Shown here in pieces: positions 12,701 to 27,700 of a stretch of DNA of 64,000 bases. The first letter of the stretch is position 1. Each line of letters begins with the position of its first letter. Location: the NCBI GenBank assembly GCA_007922195.1, contig ML682005.1:29190373-29254372 (forward strand), written 5' to 3'. This DNA is from Podocnemis expansa. Its lineage: Eukaryota; Chordata; Testudines; Podocnemididae. The translations under genes were made by a program, and so were the position numbers. The notes beneath the pieces were generated by a model. That model worked only from the letters and a program-made list of their open reading frames with translations. It was not told the DNA's origin and ran no database searches.

Positions 12701-15700
12701 AACTTTTTTTTTTTTAATTTAGCTTCTCTGAAGCTGGTACCTTTTGTCTCAAAACCACAACAAAATGTAGAACGGGCTTGATCTCTTTAATCCAGATGTA
12801 TGTTCTATAGAAAAAGTTTTTGCTTTATCACTCTTTAATTTGAATGTATTAAATAAAAGACAAAATATAGACATGATTTAAATGGATATACCCCTGACCT
12901 CACTGAGATTGCATTAAGTGTAATTTTTTCCCAAAGTTTCATGTGTCATAATAATAACTCTTAGCATTTACTCACTTTGTTGAAATTTGGGTTTGTTGTC
13001 ATTGATATCAGAGAGGTTGATGGTTACAGTTGTTGTTCCTGAAAATCCACCCATTTGCCCAACCATATCTTTGGCTTGGAGAATGACAAAGTACTGCTCC
13101 TTAGTTTCTCTGTCCATTTGGGATGAAATTCTGATGACCCCTGAAATATAAATTTAGCTAAGCACATTTTTTACAATATCCAAATGCACATTAAGAGTGC
13201 AAAATGAAGCATCAGATTCAGCATAACTAGAGGTTTTCACAATTCATAACTTCTATATGTTGATCTTATTCTTTTAATATTTTCCCACACCCAGTCCTCA
13301 TGTGATATCCTCCTGCCCAGCTCCAGTGCAGGGGCCTCCTGCACCTTCCACCCCTTCCTTCATGCCAGGTGCTCTGTGTGCTTCCTTCCCACTATGTCAG
13401 TCTCCTACTTCCCCACTCTCCAATGTCAGGACTGTATGTACATCCATTCACCTATGGGTATGTATACACTGGACCCTTAGGTTGACTTCACCTGTTTTAA
13501 GCTGATCTAAGATACTCCCTGGCCTGATTCAAAAGTTATTAAGTTGACTTAAGCTTTTGCTTAAGTCAACTTAATAAACCCTGCCCTGGAAATCGACTTA
13601 AGCATTAAGTCAAATTTACAGGGCAGGGCCCCACCCGCTTTCCCATCCTGGGTCCTGATTGGGCTCAGGGTCCTGATCCAGACCCAACCACAGCTGGCAA
13701 GCAGCTGGGAGCTGGATCTGGCTTCCAGCTCTTTGCCACAAGCAGTGGGACCTGGGAGCCAGCTTTTGCCACTGACAGCAAGGGGCCCTTGCCAAAGGTG
13801 GCAGGAGCTGGCGCAGAGCCCCCACCATTTGTGACAATTGGCTGGGAACCCTATTGGTCTCTGAGCCCCTCACCGTGGGAGGTAGGAGCTGGCTCCTAGC
13901 CCCTGCCACCTCCAGTAAGGGGCTAGGAGCTGGATTGGGTTCCTGACCCCTTGCCTCAGGAGGCAGGAGCCAGCTCTTAGCCCCTGGTGCCTCTGGCAAG
14001 TGGCTGGGAGCCAGATCCCAGTGGGGATCAGCGCCCGGGGCTATGTTGGGTCCCGACAGCTGGATCATGCCCAAGGGAGGGGTGGGGGAATCCTGCCCCC
14101 CCCGGGCGTGGCTACTGGTGTAGACATACAAGTCAACTTCAGAAGGTCAACTTTAAGTTGACTTAAATCTGACCTTGTGAGATCAACTTAAAATAGCCCC
14201 CTAGTGAAGACATAGCCTATGCTAAGGATTATAAATGTCACCTGCATTCACCCTTGTTCTCTGTAATGTGCCCCATTCTCTGCCCGTACCAGGGGATATG
14301 TGCATACCACTATTCTTTCTCCCCCTCCCCCACCTTATTATTTGTATTCTTTCTGTCATTCATACTGAAAACTTGTCAAATTCTACTGGGAGAATTGACA
14401 GAAACTGGATATTATTATTCTCAAAGGTGTTAATCTATGTCATCAACCTGTGTTTTCATAATTATACAGTTGCAGAAACTGAGGCTATGCTAACTGGAGG
14501 AATGTCCTTCATGTTTTCCTTAATCAGTAGGGTCCTGCTTATTGATGCCTTGAATATTCCGTGAAGTTTTGGAATTCATCAACTGAAGTGTTGAAAAGCT
14601 GTTGTGTTACATACAAATAGACAGACAAACTGATAATTGTCATTAGGTTGAGTGTATGTTCAGAGCCCATAATATACGCACTGATTAGTTCACAGCACAT
14701 GTGGCTTTGTGCTGGGAATTAGAATTTTTGTTTTCTATGTTCTATGTTCCCACTGTCTCACTTTCACATTTAGCAAGTCATTTAACTTTCTATGCTTCCG
14801 TTTACTCAACTCTGAAATGAAAGTAAGTATTACCTACTTCAGAGAGGCACTGAGGCATAAATAAATTATGTTGATTAAATTTTGTTTGAGATGTTAAGCA
14901 TAAAATCTAATAGACCTGGGAGCATCATTATATGTCCTGGAATGTGATGTTTACATCATTACTGTTATTTGAACCATTTTAATATATGTCTTAGATATAA
15001 AGATGTATCTGAAATGTCTCACAGGCTGAAATTTTCATAGATTTATGAGAAATTTATTCCATTTTATCCAATGATGTTAAGTGACTGTGAGCCCTATCCA
15101 AAAACAACTGAAGTAAATATGATTAATTCCACTGACTTAAATGGTCTCCAATCAGACCCTAATGTAGGGTGACCATATGTCCTGATTTTATAAGGACATT
15201 CTTGATATTCTGGACTTTTTCCTATTATCCTTCCACCCCTGTCCTAATTTTTCACACATGCTACCTTGTCACCCTAACCTAAATGCTTGATCCTGCACTA
15301 GTCAAGTCAATGGGAGTTTTACAATTGACTTGAGCAGGAGCAGGATAAAACCCCAAATCAGGAAACATTCAGATACTACATTTGTGGGTGCTATTATGGT
15401 CTAGAAAGTTAGGTAGTTAGTTTGACTTGAGGAAATTATACTTGTGCTGTCTTGAGAAAAATATTTTTTTGGATAATTCATGACTGAACCTTAGGTTGTA
15501 GGAAATCTAGCAATACCTGTCCTTGACTCCACAGAGAAATAGGGTTGTCCTTGCAGAATACTGTAAAGAAGACGGGCACTATTGCCATAGGTAGGATCAT
15601 CTGCATCTGTAGCTGTTACCTGTATAACTGAAGTACCTGGAAAAAAGGAGTAGAAAAAAGAAAATTTCTTGCAGCTATTTGTTTAAAAGGAAATGACTGC

Positions 15701-18700
15701 CATATAAATAACATATCTATAGGTTTTAACTTTTGGCATATCTATAGATTTAAACTCTTCTTCTCTCATCTTTTTCTACATCTTTTTTTAGTCACTCCAT
15801 TTAATATAAATCAATTCATACTCTATGAAATCCTGGTTACTTCAGTCCCAGCTAGCTACTGCCCAGAGTCAAAACTCTTTTTCCTGAAAAAGCTCATAGA
15901 GGAGCTAGCAAAAGGCCAAGTATGGGCTCATCTAACACTCTAAGCCCCAGATAATCTGTACTCAGGACAGGGTATGGAACTGAAACTGCCTTAACAGCAT
16001 TGATGGATCATCTTCTGCTGTCAATGGATAGAAAACATACATCCATTCTGATCCCCCTGGTCCTCTCTATAGTGTTCAATGTCATTGATCACAAAACTTT
16101 GGTGTCTTACCTGAGAGAGGTGGCAGGAGTCCAGGGTGATGCACTAAGATCATTCCTATATTCATGGAGGGATGTGCCTAATGACTCATGGAGGGAATTT
16201 TCACCTCCATCACTAAATCCCTTATTTGTGCAGCCCCACAAAAATCAGTTCTTCCCCTGGTTATTTTCAGGATCTAAACACAGCCAGTAGGTGAACTGGT
16301 CGTATTACATAGACTTCAGTGCCAGCAATAGACTGATAATACATAGCTGTACCTTCCTTCAACACATATGACCATATTACAACCATCACCAATAAGACCC
16401 AATGAGTGGAAGAGATCAGCTTTTTGATGAAGAAAAGATGTCTGAAGATGTGGTCAAGCAAAACAGAAATGGTGCTGGTGGATAGAGGACAGAGTTTCAA
16501 AGAGCTTGCAATGACAGTGCAAGATTCTGCTCAGTGAGGGGAGTCTTGGGGGGTCAGTAAGTTTGGTCACCCTTGGTATATTCTTTTCTAATGCTAAACT
16601 CCTATATATCAGCCTCTGCAAGTAAGACTTGTTACCATCTCCACCTGGCAAGGAAACTCTATTTTGGTGGATGAAAACCTGGCATTTGACACTGCTGCAC
16701 TCAGTCACAGCAGTGCACTTTATCTGGTCATGAAGCCTTCAGTATTTAGGAAACAACAGGTAGTTCAGTATGTCAAAGCACATTTCTTCAGCAACAGAGG
16801 CTGCTACAAACATATGAAACTATCTTCCATTCTATGCTTGCTTCCTATAGAATTTCAAATTAAGTTAAAAGTCTTAATGCTTATCTTCAGAGCACTTCAC
16901 AGCCTAGACTAAAAGTATCTAAGAAAATCTAAAGCTCTGTAACAATGATCATGTCGACAACAATGTTTCTCTGGTACAATGTAATAGTCAAAATTAAGAA
17001 TAAATCTTGTCTGTACAGGATAAAAGCCTTCTTCAGGGACAGTCTAAGACTGTGGAATTAACTCCCTCCAGGAAGTAAGGAGCATTACAAACCTTATAAC
17101 TTTTTTGCTCTGAGTACAAGGCTTATTTCACTGACTTTGCCTCCTCCTAATATGACCACAGAGCAGCAAGTATGGGAATTTATAAGGTATTTGTTGCCAA
17201 GGCAAGACACTCCATTGCCCATACTTTTATTACTGTGGAGGAAATGGGAAAACAAGTGTGAATTATGTAGCCATTTTGCTTAATGCACTACTGGAAGGCA
17301 CCCGGGTGCTCTGGCGATGAGTGTGAAATAAAAACCTATACAGTATAGAATAGAGTAGCACACTGTATTCTACTTCTCACCATTATATGTACCCAGCTAT
17401 GCCATCCTACAGTGCATAAAATGGTAGACTGTATGTTCCAAAAATAGTCTAAATAGAATCCTTAATACTTCTTCAGCTTCTATACTGGTTCTATTCTTCT
17501 TTTCTATTTGTGTTAAAACAAAAGATTAAATTACGAGTTCCGGTGGGATTTTTCTCTCTCTATTGGCAATTTCTAATTTATAATATGTGAATGAGTCACT
17601 TTTAGATTGATTTTCCCTTGGATATGTTTTAAGATGTTTTATTAAAGTACTCCATATGAAGAACAAAACAAAAGACAAATATTGTATGAACCTCACATTT
17701 GAAACCTACAGAGGGGCTGATAGAAATAAACAGTTAACTAACAAAACAGCCAGGAAATACAGCAAAACTGTGATAGCATTTTGTATCCTGGAGGCCTTTG
17801 ATGAGACTTTCCTAGTGTAAAAGAGATAGCGGAATCAGTCTGCAGAACACAATTTCATCTCTTGTTGGGAGTCAGTCACATCCTAGATCCAAAACTGACA
17901 ACATCCCCATGGGCCATCCATGAGGATATCCTTGCAAAGATATATTCTTCAGTAGCATCAATGTATGATATAACAATTATTTTTATCTTATTTATTACCT
18001 GACTTCTACATAAGAACACAAATAGCTGCTTCTTATGGGGGGGTTGGAACATGGCCTAGGGCCACTTTCCATGACTTTCTGACATATGATCACATTAGCA
18101 CATCTTATCAGAAGACATTCTCCTCTGTTGAATGTTTTCTCTGATAATTAAGTCAGCAAACACCCTGAGGGTTTGGAGTCAGTGAGTCACGAGTATAAAG
18201 TACAGTATCTTCTCAAAATATCTTGATCAGAGTTGAGGCCACCTTCTGGATACCAAATACTCTTTAAGAAACGTCTTAGCCTAAAGACTGCTAAACCTGG
18301 CTAGTCTAAAGTGAAATGCTGTTCCATTGCTGTTGACTTAAAGACGACTTCAGTGACTAGAAAAGGCTAGAATATCTCTCTAGAACAGACGTATTATATA
18401 TCTCTTGGTAGTGAAACTAATGGAGGGAAGAGAGAAGGGAAATCTTGACCATCCCCCTGCCCCCCACTGGTGCCCTTTAGGTGTGTGTGTGACACTTTTT
18501 CAAGCATAGTATACATAAGCTATTTTACTTATAGGCAGACTAGGGCAGCGGATTTTGGGTCCTGCTGTGGGCAGAAATGGTGGCTATAGATATAGATATA
18601 GATATAGATATAGATATAGATATAGATATACTAAAGTAAATAAAAGTTAACCCAAAGCAAACAGACGATCACCAAAGATCAGTCTCATTTAACCACTTTT

Positions 18701-21700
18701 GGCATATGAAAATCACTGTTAAGTAATACAATATGAAGATAATGCTGCCCTTTTTGAACTAACCAAGTATGAAAATTGACAAGATACCACTATGGATAAT
18801 CCAGTGGATATAGTGTGTGACTGATGCTATCTGTGACACTGGAACCAAAATACAAACCATAAATCTCAGAAATGTATGGTTATGTGGAATTACATTTAAT
18901 AGATCAGAAAAATAGATATATAGAAAAAAAGAGATTGCTTATGTGACTGCAATATTATGATTACCTCCTATTAGATCTCATTCAGTTAAAGTCATAGTTT
19001 ATTTTTAAACCTATTTAAAAAAGAATATTTGAAGCTGTGATGGGGAGTGATACCCATATGGGCAGCTTCAATCCAACCCCTCTGGTCCAAAATTCATTCC
19101 TCTGAAGTATAGAAGCAAGCAAAGAAGGATTGAGGATGGAGCTCATGGAGATGGCCTCTACCAGGCCAAGCTGCAAGCTTTAAAAGCAAAAGTAAACAGA
19201 GCCCTGTGAATCTGTGGATGTCTACATTACATCTGCGGAAGTCTGCCTCCATGGATATGATGCAGATATCTGCAGACCATTTCTTGAGGCTGCAGATTGG
19301 ATGTGGATAAACATATTACTAGTTGCGTATTTGTAGCTGTCCTATAAGTAAGTAAGTCATGGAAGTCTGGAGGCTTGAAGTGACCATAAATACTGCTCTC
19401 CTGCTTGGACCTCAGATGGAAGAGAACTTCTTTTTTAAAATTTCGGCAATACATTTTGAAAGAGAGAGACTCTATTTTCTGGGAGATTGGCTTCTCATCT
19501 CCCAAGCAAGGAGATTCCACACCATAGGTTAAAATGGACTTGGTACAAGGCAGTGCAAAACTACAAATCCTTGACTTTTTCAAAGGACAGCTTTCTTTCT
19601 AATTACAAATTTCTCAACCCAGGTGGAACATATTTCTGTACGAGTATTAACCCTTGTTAATCAAAGCAAGCAATTAGCTCAGTGGAAGGGTGCTTGCTTA
19701 AACATGTTAATGAGGGCAGTTATGCACAAATAATAAAGAGCTGCAATTGTTAGTATGTTTTTAGCATCCCAGAAACAATAATATAAAAGATTTCTGCAGC
19801 TTCCTGTTTGAGAGAAAAAATATAAATCATCAAATACAAATATTATGCATTTTACTAATGGGCGTCTACATTTTTAACCCACTTTCTGGAGTACCAGGAG
19901 TGAAATTACATATTAGATGGCCTAATTGGCACTGTTCAGAATTATGATACCATGTATGGAAATATCCTTATGTGTCATTGTTACTATGGAGAAGGCAGTT
20001 AAACTGACCTTTGTATGCTAAACATGCACGTTACTCAGATCTACGCATCAATTTTCAAACACTTGTGTATTTAAATAGTGTACCATTGGAGCACAAAATA
20101 ATGATAAAACAGGTTAGACCCAAATATGTTTTATGTGCTCGAACTTAAGTCTAGATAATAAATCTGTTTATACTTTATGGTACTAAACTAGTATCTATTT
20201 TGGGTACACTTCTTTCCAGTATCTGGATTGTTCTCTTTATTATTGAAGCCTCTGTAGTGCAAACTTCAGTAGCATTTACCTAATATAATATATTAGGTAT
20301 CTACAGGAGAGTCAAATGGGAAATATCTTTTTTTTTCTAACTAGAAAATCTATAAAAAGCATTAAGTACTGATATATCACTTCACTTGACTCCTAACCAT
20401 GCTATAAGATGTACTACATTTGTAGAAGTTTAATAGCTCTATGGGAAGCACTTCATGTAAAATCATGCCAAATGCCTGAGGGAAAACTTAGTCTTGTACT
20501 CCCAGAAGAGTCGATTTACTGATACTTTTCATTTACTATGACACTTGCATATAAAATACCAATAACATTTAAATGCCTCAGATATAGGAGAGCTAAGAGA
20601 GCATTCTAAGACTTACTAATATGCATTTATGTTAATATAGATATTTGTACTTTAACCAAACTGGGCTACATTTTCCAGTGCAGGGTCGTGGGGTGGGGCA
20701 AGTGTAAAGAGGGAGTGCATTCTGTGTGTACACTGTGGAGAGCTATGCATTATTGGTTTTGGTTATGCAAGGCTCTCACATTATGTTCCTTTGTCTGTGA
20801 CTGGTTGTCAGTGCTACAGGGGTTCCCACACCATAAAAAAAACACATAAAGGAAGCTATTTCATGTGGACTACTGAACTTCCTGGGACCTGCAGGCAGTG
20901 ATAGTACTGAGGATCTCTGGAGCCCTAGGGCCAAGTCTACATTAGTGCACCCCCACACCTCACCCCACCCCCTTTGTGCAGGACAGACATCCTGGAGCAG
21001 CACCCCCCCCCCCGCCCCAAGCTGCTCCAGAGAGGGGCATCTGCATCTGCAGAGCAAGAGGCAAGGGCTGGAGGCTTGTGGGTGCAAATGTAGGCTCAGC
21101 TCCAGTATCCCCTCTGCTCTTATCCAGTGTGTGGTGCCTTCTTCTCTACCTGCAGCCGGGCACTGGCTTTCATGGGATAACCTTTGCCCTGGGGGTGAGG
21201 GGGAAGGTCTGGCTGGTTTTTCATGATGCACAGGAATGCTAAATCAGAGCCTCCTGTGCCTCCTGCTCTCAGGAAGGGCCAGGTCATACAGCACCCCCCA
21301 ACACACACACACACTAACCTGCTGCTTTAGCCCCACAGCCTGGTGCGTCCCAGCATCCCTATGAGATACGATTTAAAAGTTTGGACTCAACAGCCATCAG
21401 GCTTGCCAAAATGAAAGCTGATTCCCTAAAGAGGGCAGCATGATGACTCTCTAGGATTCTTGGTGGGTGGAAGGAGTCAGGAGGATGCTGGCCTGAGGCT
21501 CACACTGAGAAGTGCTCACTACTCAGGCTCAGGAGAACATAGGGGTGGTGCTCAGGAAGATTTAACAAAGGATGGAGGGGTCTGGAGAAACAGAGGCTGC
21601 ACTGTTGTTGTATTTCTTCCCTACATGTAAAAGCAGAGCAGCTGTGGGATGTTGATCGCAGCCCCTACTGGAGCAGGTTACATCCAGCCTTTAGCCTGCC

Positions 21701-24700
21701 CTCTCCTCGGCCCCAGAAGTCCTGCCCTCTTACATAGCATATTGCAAAGATGAGGGGAAACCCCCATTTCAGCCAGGTAGGCCAGATTGGGCCTGCCAGG
21801 GCCACTAGCCGCTGGTCAGCAGTGGCGGGAGCAGGAGTGTTGCTGCCCCAGGGAAGGACCTGGGGAACAGGCCCAGGCCCCGCCCCCGGCTATGGGCCAC
21901 GTCCCCACCCCGATTCAGCACTCAGGCCTGACCCAGCCTCGGGCGCGTGCTGCCACCTGCCTGGCCCCGGATCCCGGGCTGGGGACAGGGCAGAAAGGGG
22001 CAGCCGCAGCCACTGGCAGCCCGGCCTAGGATGGGGCCAGAAGCAGCCCCTGCAGCCACGGGCAGCTGGGCCCCAGATCTCTGGCCAGAGACCGGGAGAG
22101 TCAGGGGCTGTACCAGGACTCGGGCACAGGCGCTGGGATTCGGGGCATGAGCCCCATGTGCCAAGTGCCAGTGATGCCCCTGGGCAGGAGGCAGATCAGG
22201 CCCCAGCACTAGATTGGGCTTGAGGAGGGGCCGTGCTGCAAGGGGCAGGGCCTAGGCTTGGGCCCTGACCCTTTTCTTAGAGGATCAACACCCCTGAAGT
22301 CCCCCCACTTTCTCAGTTGGATCAGGTGAGAACAATGACAGTGCACTCAACCTGGACATACTCTAAGTCATAAACTCCATGTAGGGTCAAGTGCCATTAC
22401 TATATACACACATAAGGAAGCACTGCCTTCTGACTTCTGGACTGAGAACTTGTCCATCCTAGAAAAATGAATTAACATAATATATGTTGATTTTCAAACA
22501 CAGTGGATGATGCACACACTGCCCTCCTTGTGTCAATGGAGCACATCCTCAGTGAGAGCACTCCCTTCTCCTGGAAGTGTCTGCCTTCCACTGATCTAAA
22601 GGGCAGATTCATCTCTCAGCTCCCTGTGACAAACCCTCCACCACTGCAAGGGGATGCAATATCTACACTGACACTGTGTTGTCTTAGCTGTGCTGAAAAA
22701 AGCCCGACACCTCTTGTTGAGGTGATATTATTTTGTCAAAAAAAACACAGAAGTTCTGTTGAAGGGGAGTGATTGTAGTGTGTACACTGATGCTGTTTTA
22801 TCAACAAAAGCTGACTTTTGTTGACAAAACTCTCTAGCGTAGACCAGGCCTAAATCTTCCTCAGTTGTGTCCCAGCTAGCACAGGAAGCTGTAGTTTATA
22901 TCTCCCTGTCAGGCTGCGACAGATTCATTGAAGCTGCCCTAACAGTAAATGGGTAATGCTGAATGATACATAGTTTTTATTACCTTTTATGATCACTGGC
23001 ATTATTGAGGTAATGAGCTTATTAATTCACACAGTTTTAACTGGCACAATATTTGACTTTCTTTTCAGTATTATTTGCAATGGAAATAAGCAAAGTAGAT
23101 GGAGGTAGTAATTAAAGAGATTGGTGGGACTTGCTGAGTAAATTTTAAAGGATCCAATTTTTCCTGTCTTTCAAGACAATTGGGACACGACAGTATGTAT
23201 AAACTGCTCATTTTGCCAATTGCTTTCCTCTCCTGTTTTTTCCTGTTTCATCAGGTGGGCATTTTTTTTTCTTATTACCTTCAGTATCAAGCTTCCAGAC
23301 ACATTCCAAACCTGGGTGCAAATTCTGTCTGGTACTGACATAGGGGTGCAGGGACAGAGAGAGAATTCCAGTTACTTTCAAGATCCCTGCATTCTAGTGC
23401 AACCTATCCAAAGGACAATGAAAGTTTCAGCCCCAATGCCACTGGATTTCAAGCCACACATCAGGACCCAGTAATACACTGCAGACTCCCAGACACTGGG
23501 CTGCAGCGCCCCCTGCTGCTGCTGCCACACAACCGGAATGCATTGCTCAAAGATATAATTGTTGGGCTGGGGGCATAAATGTTTTTTTTCAATTGGGTCC
23601 TCAAGAAAAAAAAGTTTGAAAACCACTGCCCCATGCTTAAGGAATTCAAGAGTGTTTCCCTCATTATACCTCCAGGGAATAAATCCTTCTGAACAGAGGG
23701 AAACTGAATGGGAAGGATTAGGGAACAAGCTTGACCAATCTAAAGTATAGTGAAGTATAAGCATTCTCACTGCATGCTGGAGAGATTGGGAAGGAATTGT
23801 ATATTTGGAAAGTGCAGATTCATAACACCTCCAGCACAAACCAGACTAATAAACTCAAATTCTATCACTGAGTTATGAGGAAAATGCTGACAACCCATGA
23901 TGTGAACAACACTTTTTCTGTTTCCTTCTGTTACACGGTAGTGTCTGTTACATGGAGTGTAATAAAAGTATATGATTTAATCATCATCTAGACTGAGAGC
24001 TGCCCAAAAGAGGTTATTAAGTAATTTTATGTTAGTTTGAGCTCATATTTATGCACTTAAGAAAGCCAATAGAAGTTATAGGCCCTTGTAGTTTAAACGT
24101 ATACGGTTTATAAGTCTAAAGGGCAGACGGGTTGTGACCAGTCAAAATGATACTTAGGATTTTTTGAGAGGAGTGGTGTCCAAGCCAAAATTAAATGTTA
24201 ATGCTACATTCTGTTTACTCATTTCTTATTTTGCAACCTCAGCTAGATATAGTATTCTGATATCTTCAAATGTAATGTTACCCTGCTTATTCAACAGCTT
24301 TTTGCAAGTCTAGAAATTGGCTGTGTTTCTTTGGTACACAGAGGGATGTACTTATAGTTATATATCTGTTCATTACAGCCTTCATTTTACAGAGACTTGT
24401 GCACACAGAACAACTCATATGTTTAAAGCAAACATTGCTATGGGTTCAGTAGGGCTACTCACATATTAAATTCAAAAGGGGTAGCCGTGTTAGTCTAGTT
24501 CAGCAAAACAAGCAAGAAGCCCTGTGGCACTTAATTTTTTTTTTATTTTTGTTAGTCTTTAAGTGCCACAGGACTCCTTGTTTGATTCATGCATTAAAAT
24601 TAACTTGTTTCCTAAGTCTTTGCAGGGTTGGAGTTCCCCTTTGGTAAAATGCTCAGTAGCCCTTCTGAGTGAAAGGCACTCTTTAAAATAGGATGTATTT

Positions 24701-27700
24701 ATATTTACTATTATGACTCTCCAGCAAGATGGGAAAAAAAGAGCTAAGTTCTTCACATTCCTTACCTTCAGGAGACATCTCTGGAATAGTAGCTTCATAG
24801 GGTCCATCTAAGAACTCTGGTGCATGATCATTGATATCCTGAACTTTGATGATAAACTCTGACTCAAGTTCAACTGGCATCTGAGTAATTCTGTTAATTA
24901 CTTTTGCTCGTAGAGCGTAGAAAGGCTTCTTTTCTCGATCAAGTGTCTGTATCACATGAATTGTGCCTGTATACTCATCAATGGTAAAAATGCTTCCTGC
25001 TCCATCCCCCATCAAAATGTACTTCAAACTGCTATCATTTCTGTCAGAATCAGACTTCAGCTGCAAGGAAAAAAAAGATAATTATTTAATTTCTGGATAA
25101 AACTTCAAAAGATCTGTCTATTTATATAAATAATGCCCTTTAACTCCAGCTTAGTATAAGTATATATCTTTATATCTTTTAAAAAGCTGAGGTTAAAGGG
25201 TATTTTAATATGTCTATTCACCCATGGAGTAGTTCTTGCTGATTTATTACCACAACTTAATCAAACATTTAAGCATATGCTTAGCTTTAGGAACATGTTT
25301 AACTTCCATTGCACTCAATGGTCATAAGCAAGTATTTGAGTGCTTTGCTGAATCAGGACCTATATGTCTATGTAATAGAATAATGTAAGGTGGAAAAAAT
25401 CTATTCAGCATATTTTTCCAAGCTATTTTATTGTAAATGACAAGGATAGTTTTTTTTTGTATATACAAATGATTTTGTTATATGTAAAAACAAAGCCATC
25501 TGTAGAAGGAGGGAGGAGTCATTTCTACTATTTTAAAGTAATTGTTTCTTATTTGTTTACAAGGTGATTCATGCTAATATGATTATTTTCTTAATATAAA
25601 CACTAGTTAACAGCACATTGTCACCATTTATAAAGTTTTAACCTGGGGTAAAAAAGCTGGAACATGCCAAAATGGTGTTCTGGGGCCCACCATTTTTCAG
25701 GGCTCAGTATTCTGGGGCCCCTAAAATAGAAAATGGAACTGGAACGCTGGGTTCCAGAGCCCATCATTTAAAAATAGTGGCTACCAGAACACAGTGTTCC
25801 AGCTCCATTTTCTATTTTTAGTGGCCTGCCCAATGCTGATTCCCCCCACCCCCCCAAAAAAAACAAAAAACAAAACAGTAGGCCCAGGAAGGCCATTCTG
25901 GTGCATTCGTGCTGGCAGAGAGCTTCCCCTAGACTGGGAGATTTTAAATATCCCACCCTGAGCCTGCCTTGACTGAGCATGCTCAGAGCCTTTGAGCATG
26001 CTCAGTCAGTACTAGCTCAGGGAGGGAGGCACAGCCTGTGTGATGGCCGCTCTGCTCTGGCGGCCAGGTAACTGGGAGCTGCGAGCATGGGGCTGAGGCT
26101 GCTCCAGCTCTGCAGACCCCAAAGAGACAAGATGGGCCAGGGCTGGGCCCGGAGCCAAGAGCACAAGGCCAAGGTTGCTCCAACTCCACAGCATAGGCCC
26201 TGAGGCATCAAGGTAGGCTGAGGCTGGGATTGGCACAGGGAGCAGCAGGGTGGACTCTCTCACACCAGACCAGCCCTGATCAGAGTCCCCAGCTTCCCAT
26301 GGCTGCAGAGGGGTGCTGGGTGGGTGATTGATCCAGTGTCCCCTTTCCCAGCCCCCCAACTCCTCTGCTCCAATGCTTCTCTGCCCCCATCTCCTTTCCC
26401 TGCCCCCAACTTCTGTTGCCACCCACCCCTTCTCTGCCCCATCTCCTGCACCTACTCCCCTTCACCACCCCCACCTCTTTCCTCCCACCCTTCCCTTCAC
26501 TGCCCCCATCTCCTGCTCCTGCTCCTGCCCCCAGCCACCTCTTCAACACCCCCACCTTCTGCCCCTGGTCCATTCCTCCATATCCTGTGCTCTCATCCTT
26601 CCTGGGCTGCCTGCACATGCAGGAAGGGGGCCCATATGATATGGGAAGGGAGCCCACCAATTAGGAGGGTCCCAGGGCCCATGAAATTATACATTACCCC
26701 CTGGTTTTAACACACCAGTGATCTATAATGTTCCATTTATTTCCTTTTGATTTTGAATCATAAGCAGTGCCCATACACAACCTCTGAGCACACTGCCAAT
26801 TATATACAGTTAGAAATTCAGTTTCAATCAGCTCATTCTTCTGTGAAACAGCAGCTCCAAATACAAATGCAACTATCTCAATCCATTGATCATTGTTTCA
26901 CTCTTCCCTATTTTTCTGTAAAAGCCAGTGAAACAAATGGGCTTAATATTCCATGCTGAAACTTGGCAAGTCCCGAGGCTATATAGGAACAGTGAAAAGA
27001 GGCCTTGGCAGAGTTTCATGGCCTTGCAGAGAATGAACTACCAGCCATCCTCTTCTCTTTTATATTATGGAGGATCTAGAATCAGGGCCTCTACTGACAT
27101 CTGTTAAAGCATTATATCATCAACAGAAAGGTATTCCCTCATGGAGGCTGTATTCATTGCTCAAAAATATGATTAACACAGAGTAGAGGATACTGTCTCA
27201 TAGCATTCTTTAATGTTAAATGCATCACTCTTAAATTTATAAAAACTAGGAAACAGATCTGAAGTATACACTAGCCCCTTCTCACAACTTAAACTCTGCT
27301 CTCTCTCTGGAACTGTTAAGAGTTACTGGGTATATACTGGTAAGTGTTTTTCAGCCTGGGTTTACCTACGAGAAGAAGACATGACAAATGACTCAGGAAA
27401 TGTGCCACTTTATGTGATGTGTTGCATCCCAGACAATGCCTTCATTTAGCTGCACGTACTTGCTCTACCCTTTGCAGAGTTAGAGACAGCTGTATTGACG
27501 CGTGCAGTGATTACTGCAACAGGATGATGTAGCAGCGCATATTGTGGCATGAGGAGCAAATGTTTCCAAAAAGATCACAATCTCCTTGTTTCTGTGTTAT
27601 GTTGGGTGTGCAAGCAGAGAAGCACGATAGTTTGTTTTAGCCAGGAGGATTGTGTCTAATTGTGTCCATGACAGTGTGAGGCAGAGGTAAGTGCAGGTGA

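Noticed and set aside
13616..14131. 171-codon minus-strand frame
   Set aside because: It lies in the GC-rich core of a Harbinger MITE; repetitive phrases, no domain, no splice or promoter context.
18583..18631. Regularly spaced repeat considered as CRISPR-like
   Set aside because: It is a pure ATAGAT hexamer array without spacers, in a vertebrate intron.
21750..22223. 157-codon plus-strand frame in a GC-rich block
   Set aside because: Frames are open on both strands by composition only; no recognised domain. A CpG-island promoter was considered, but the position deep in a CDH19 intron and the repeat-like wording argue against it.
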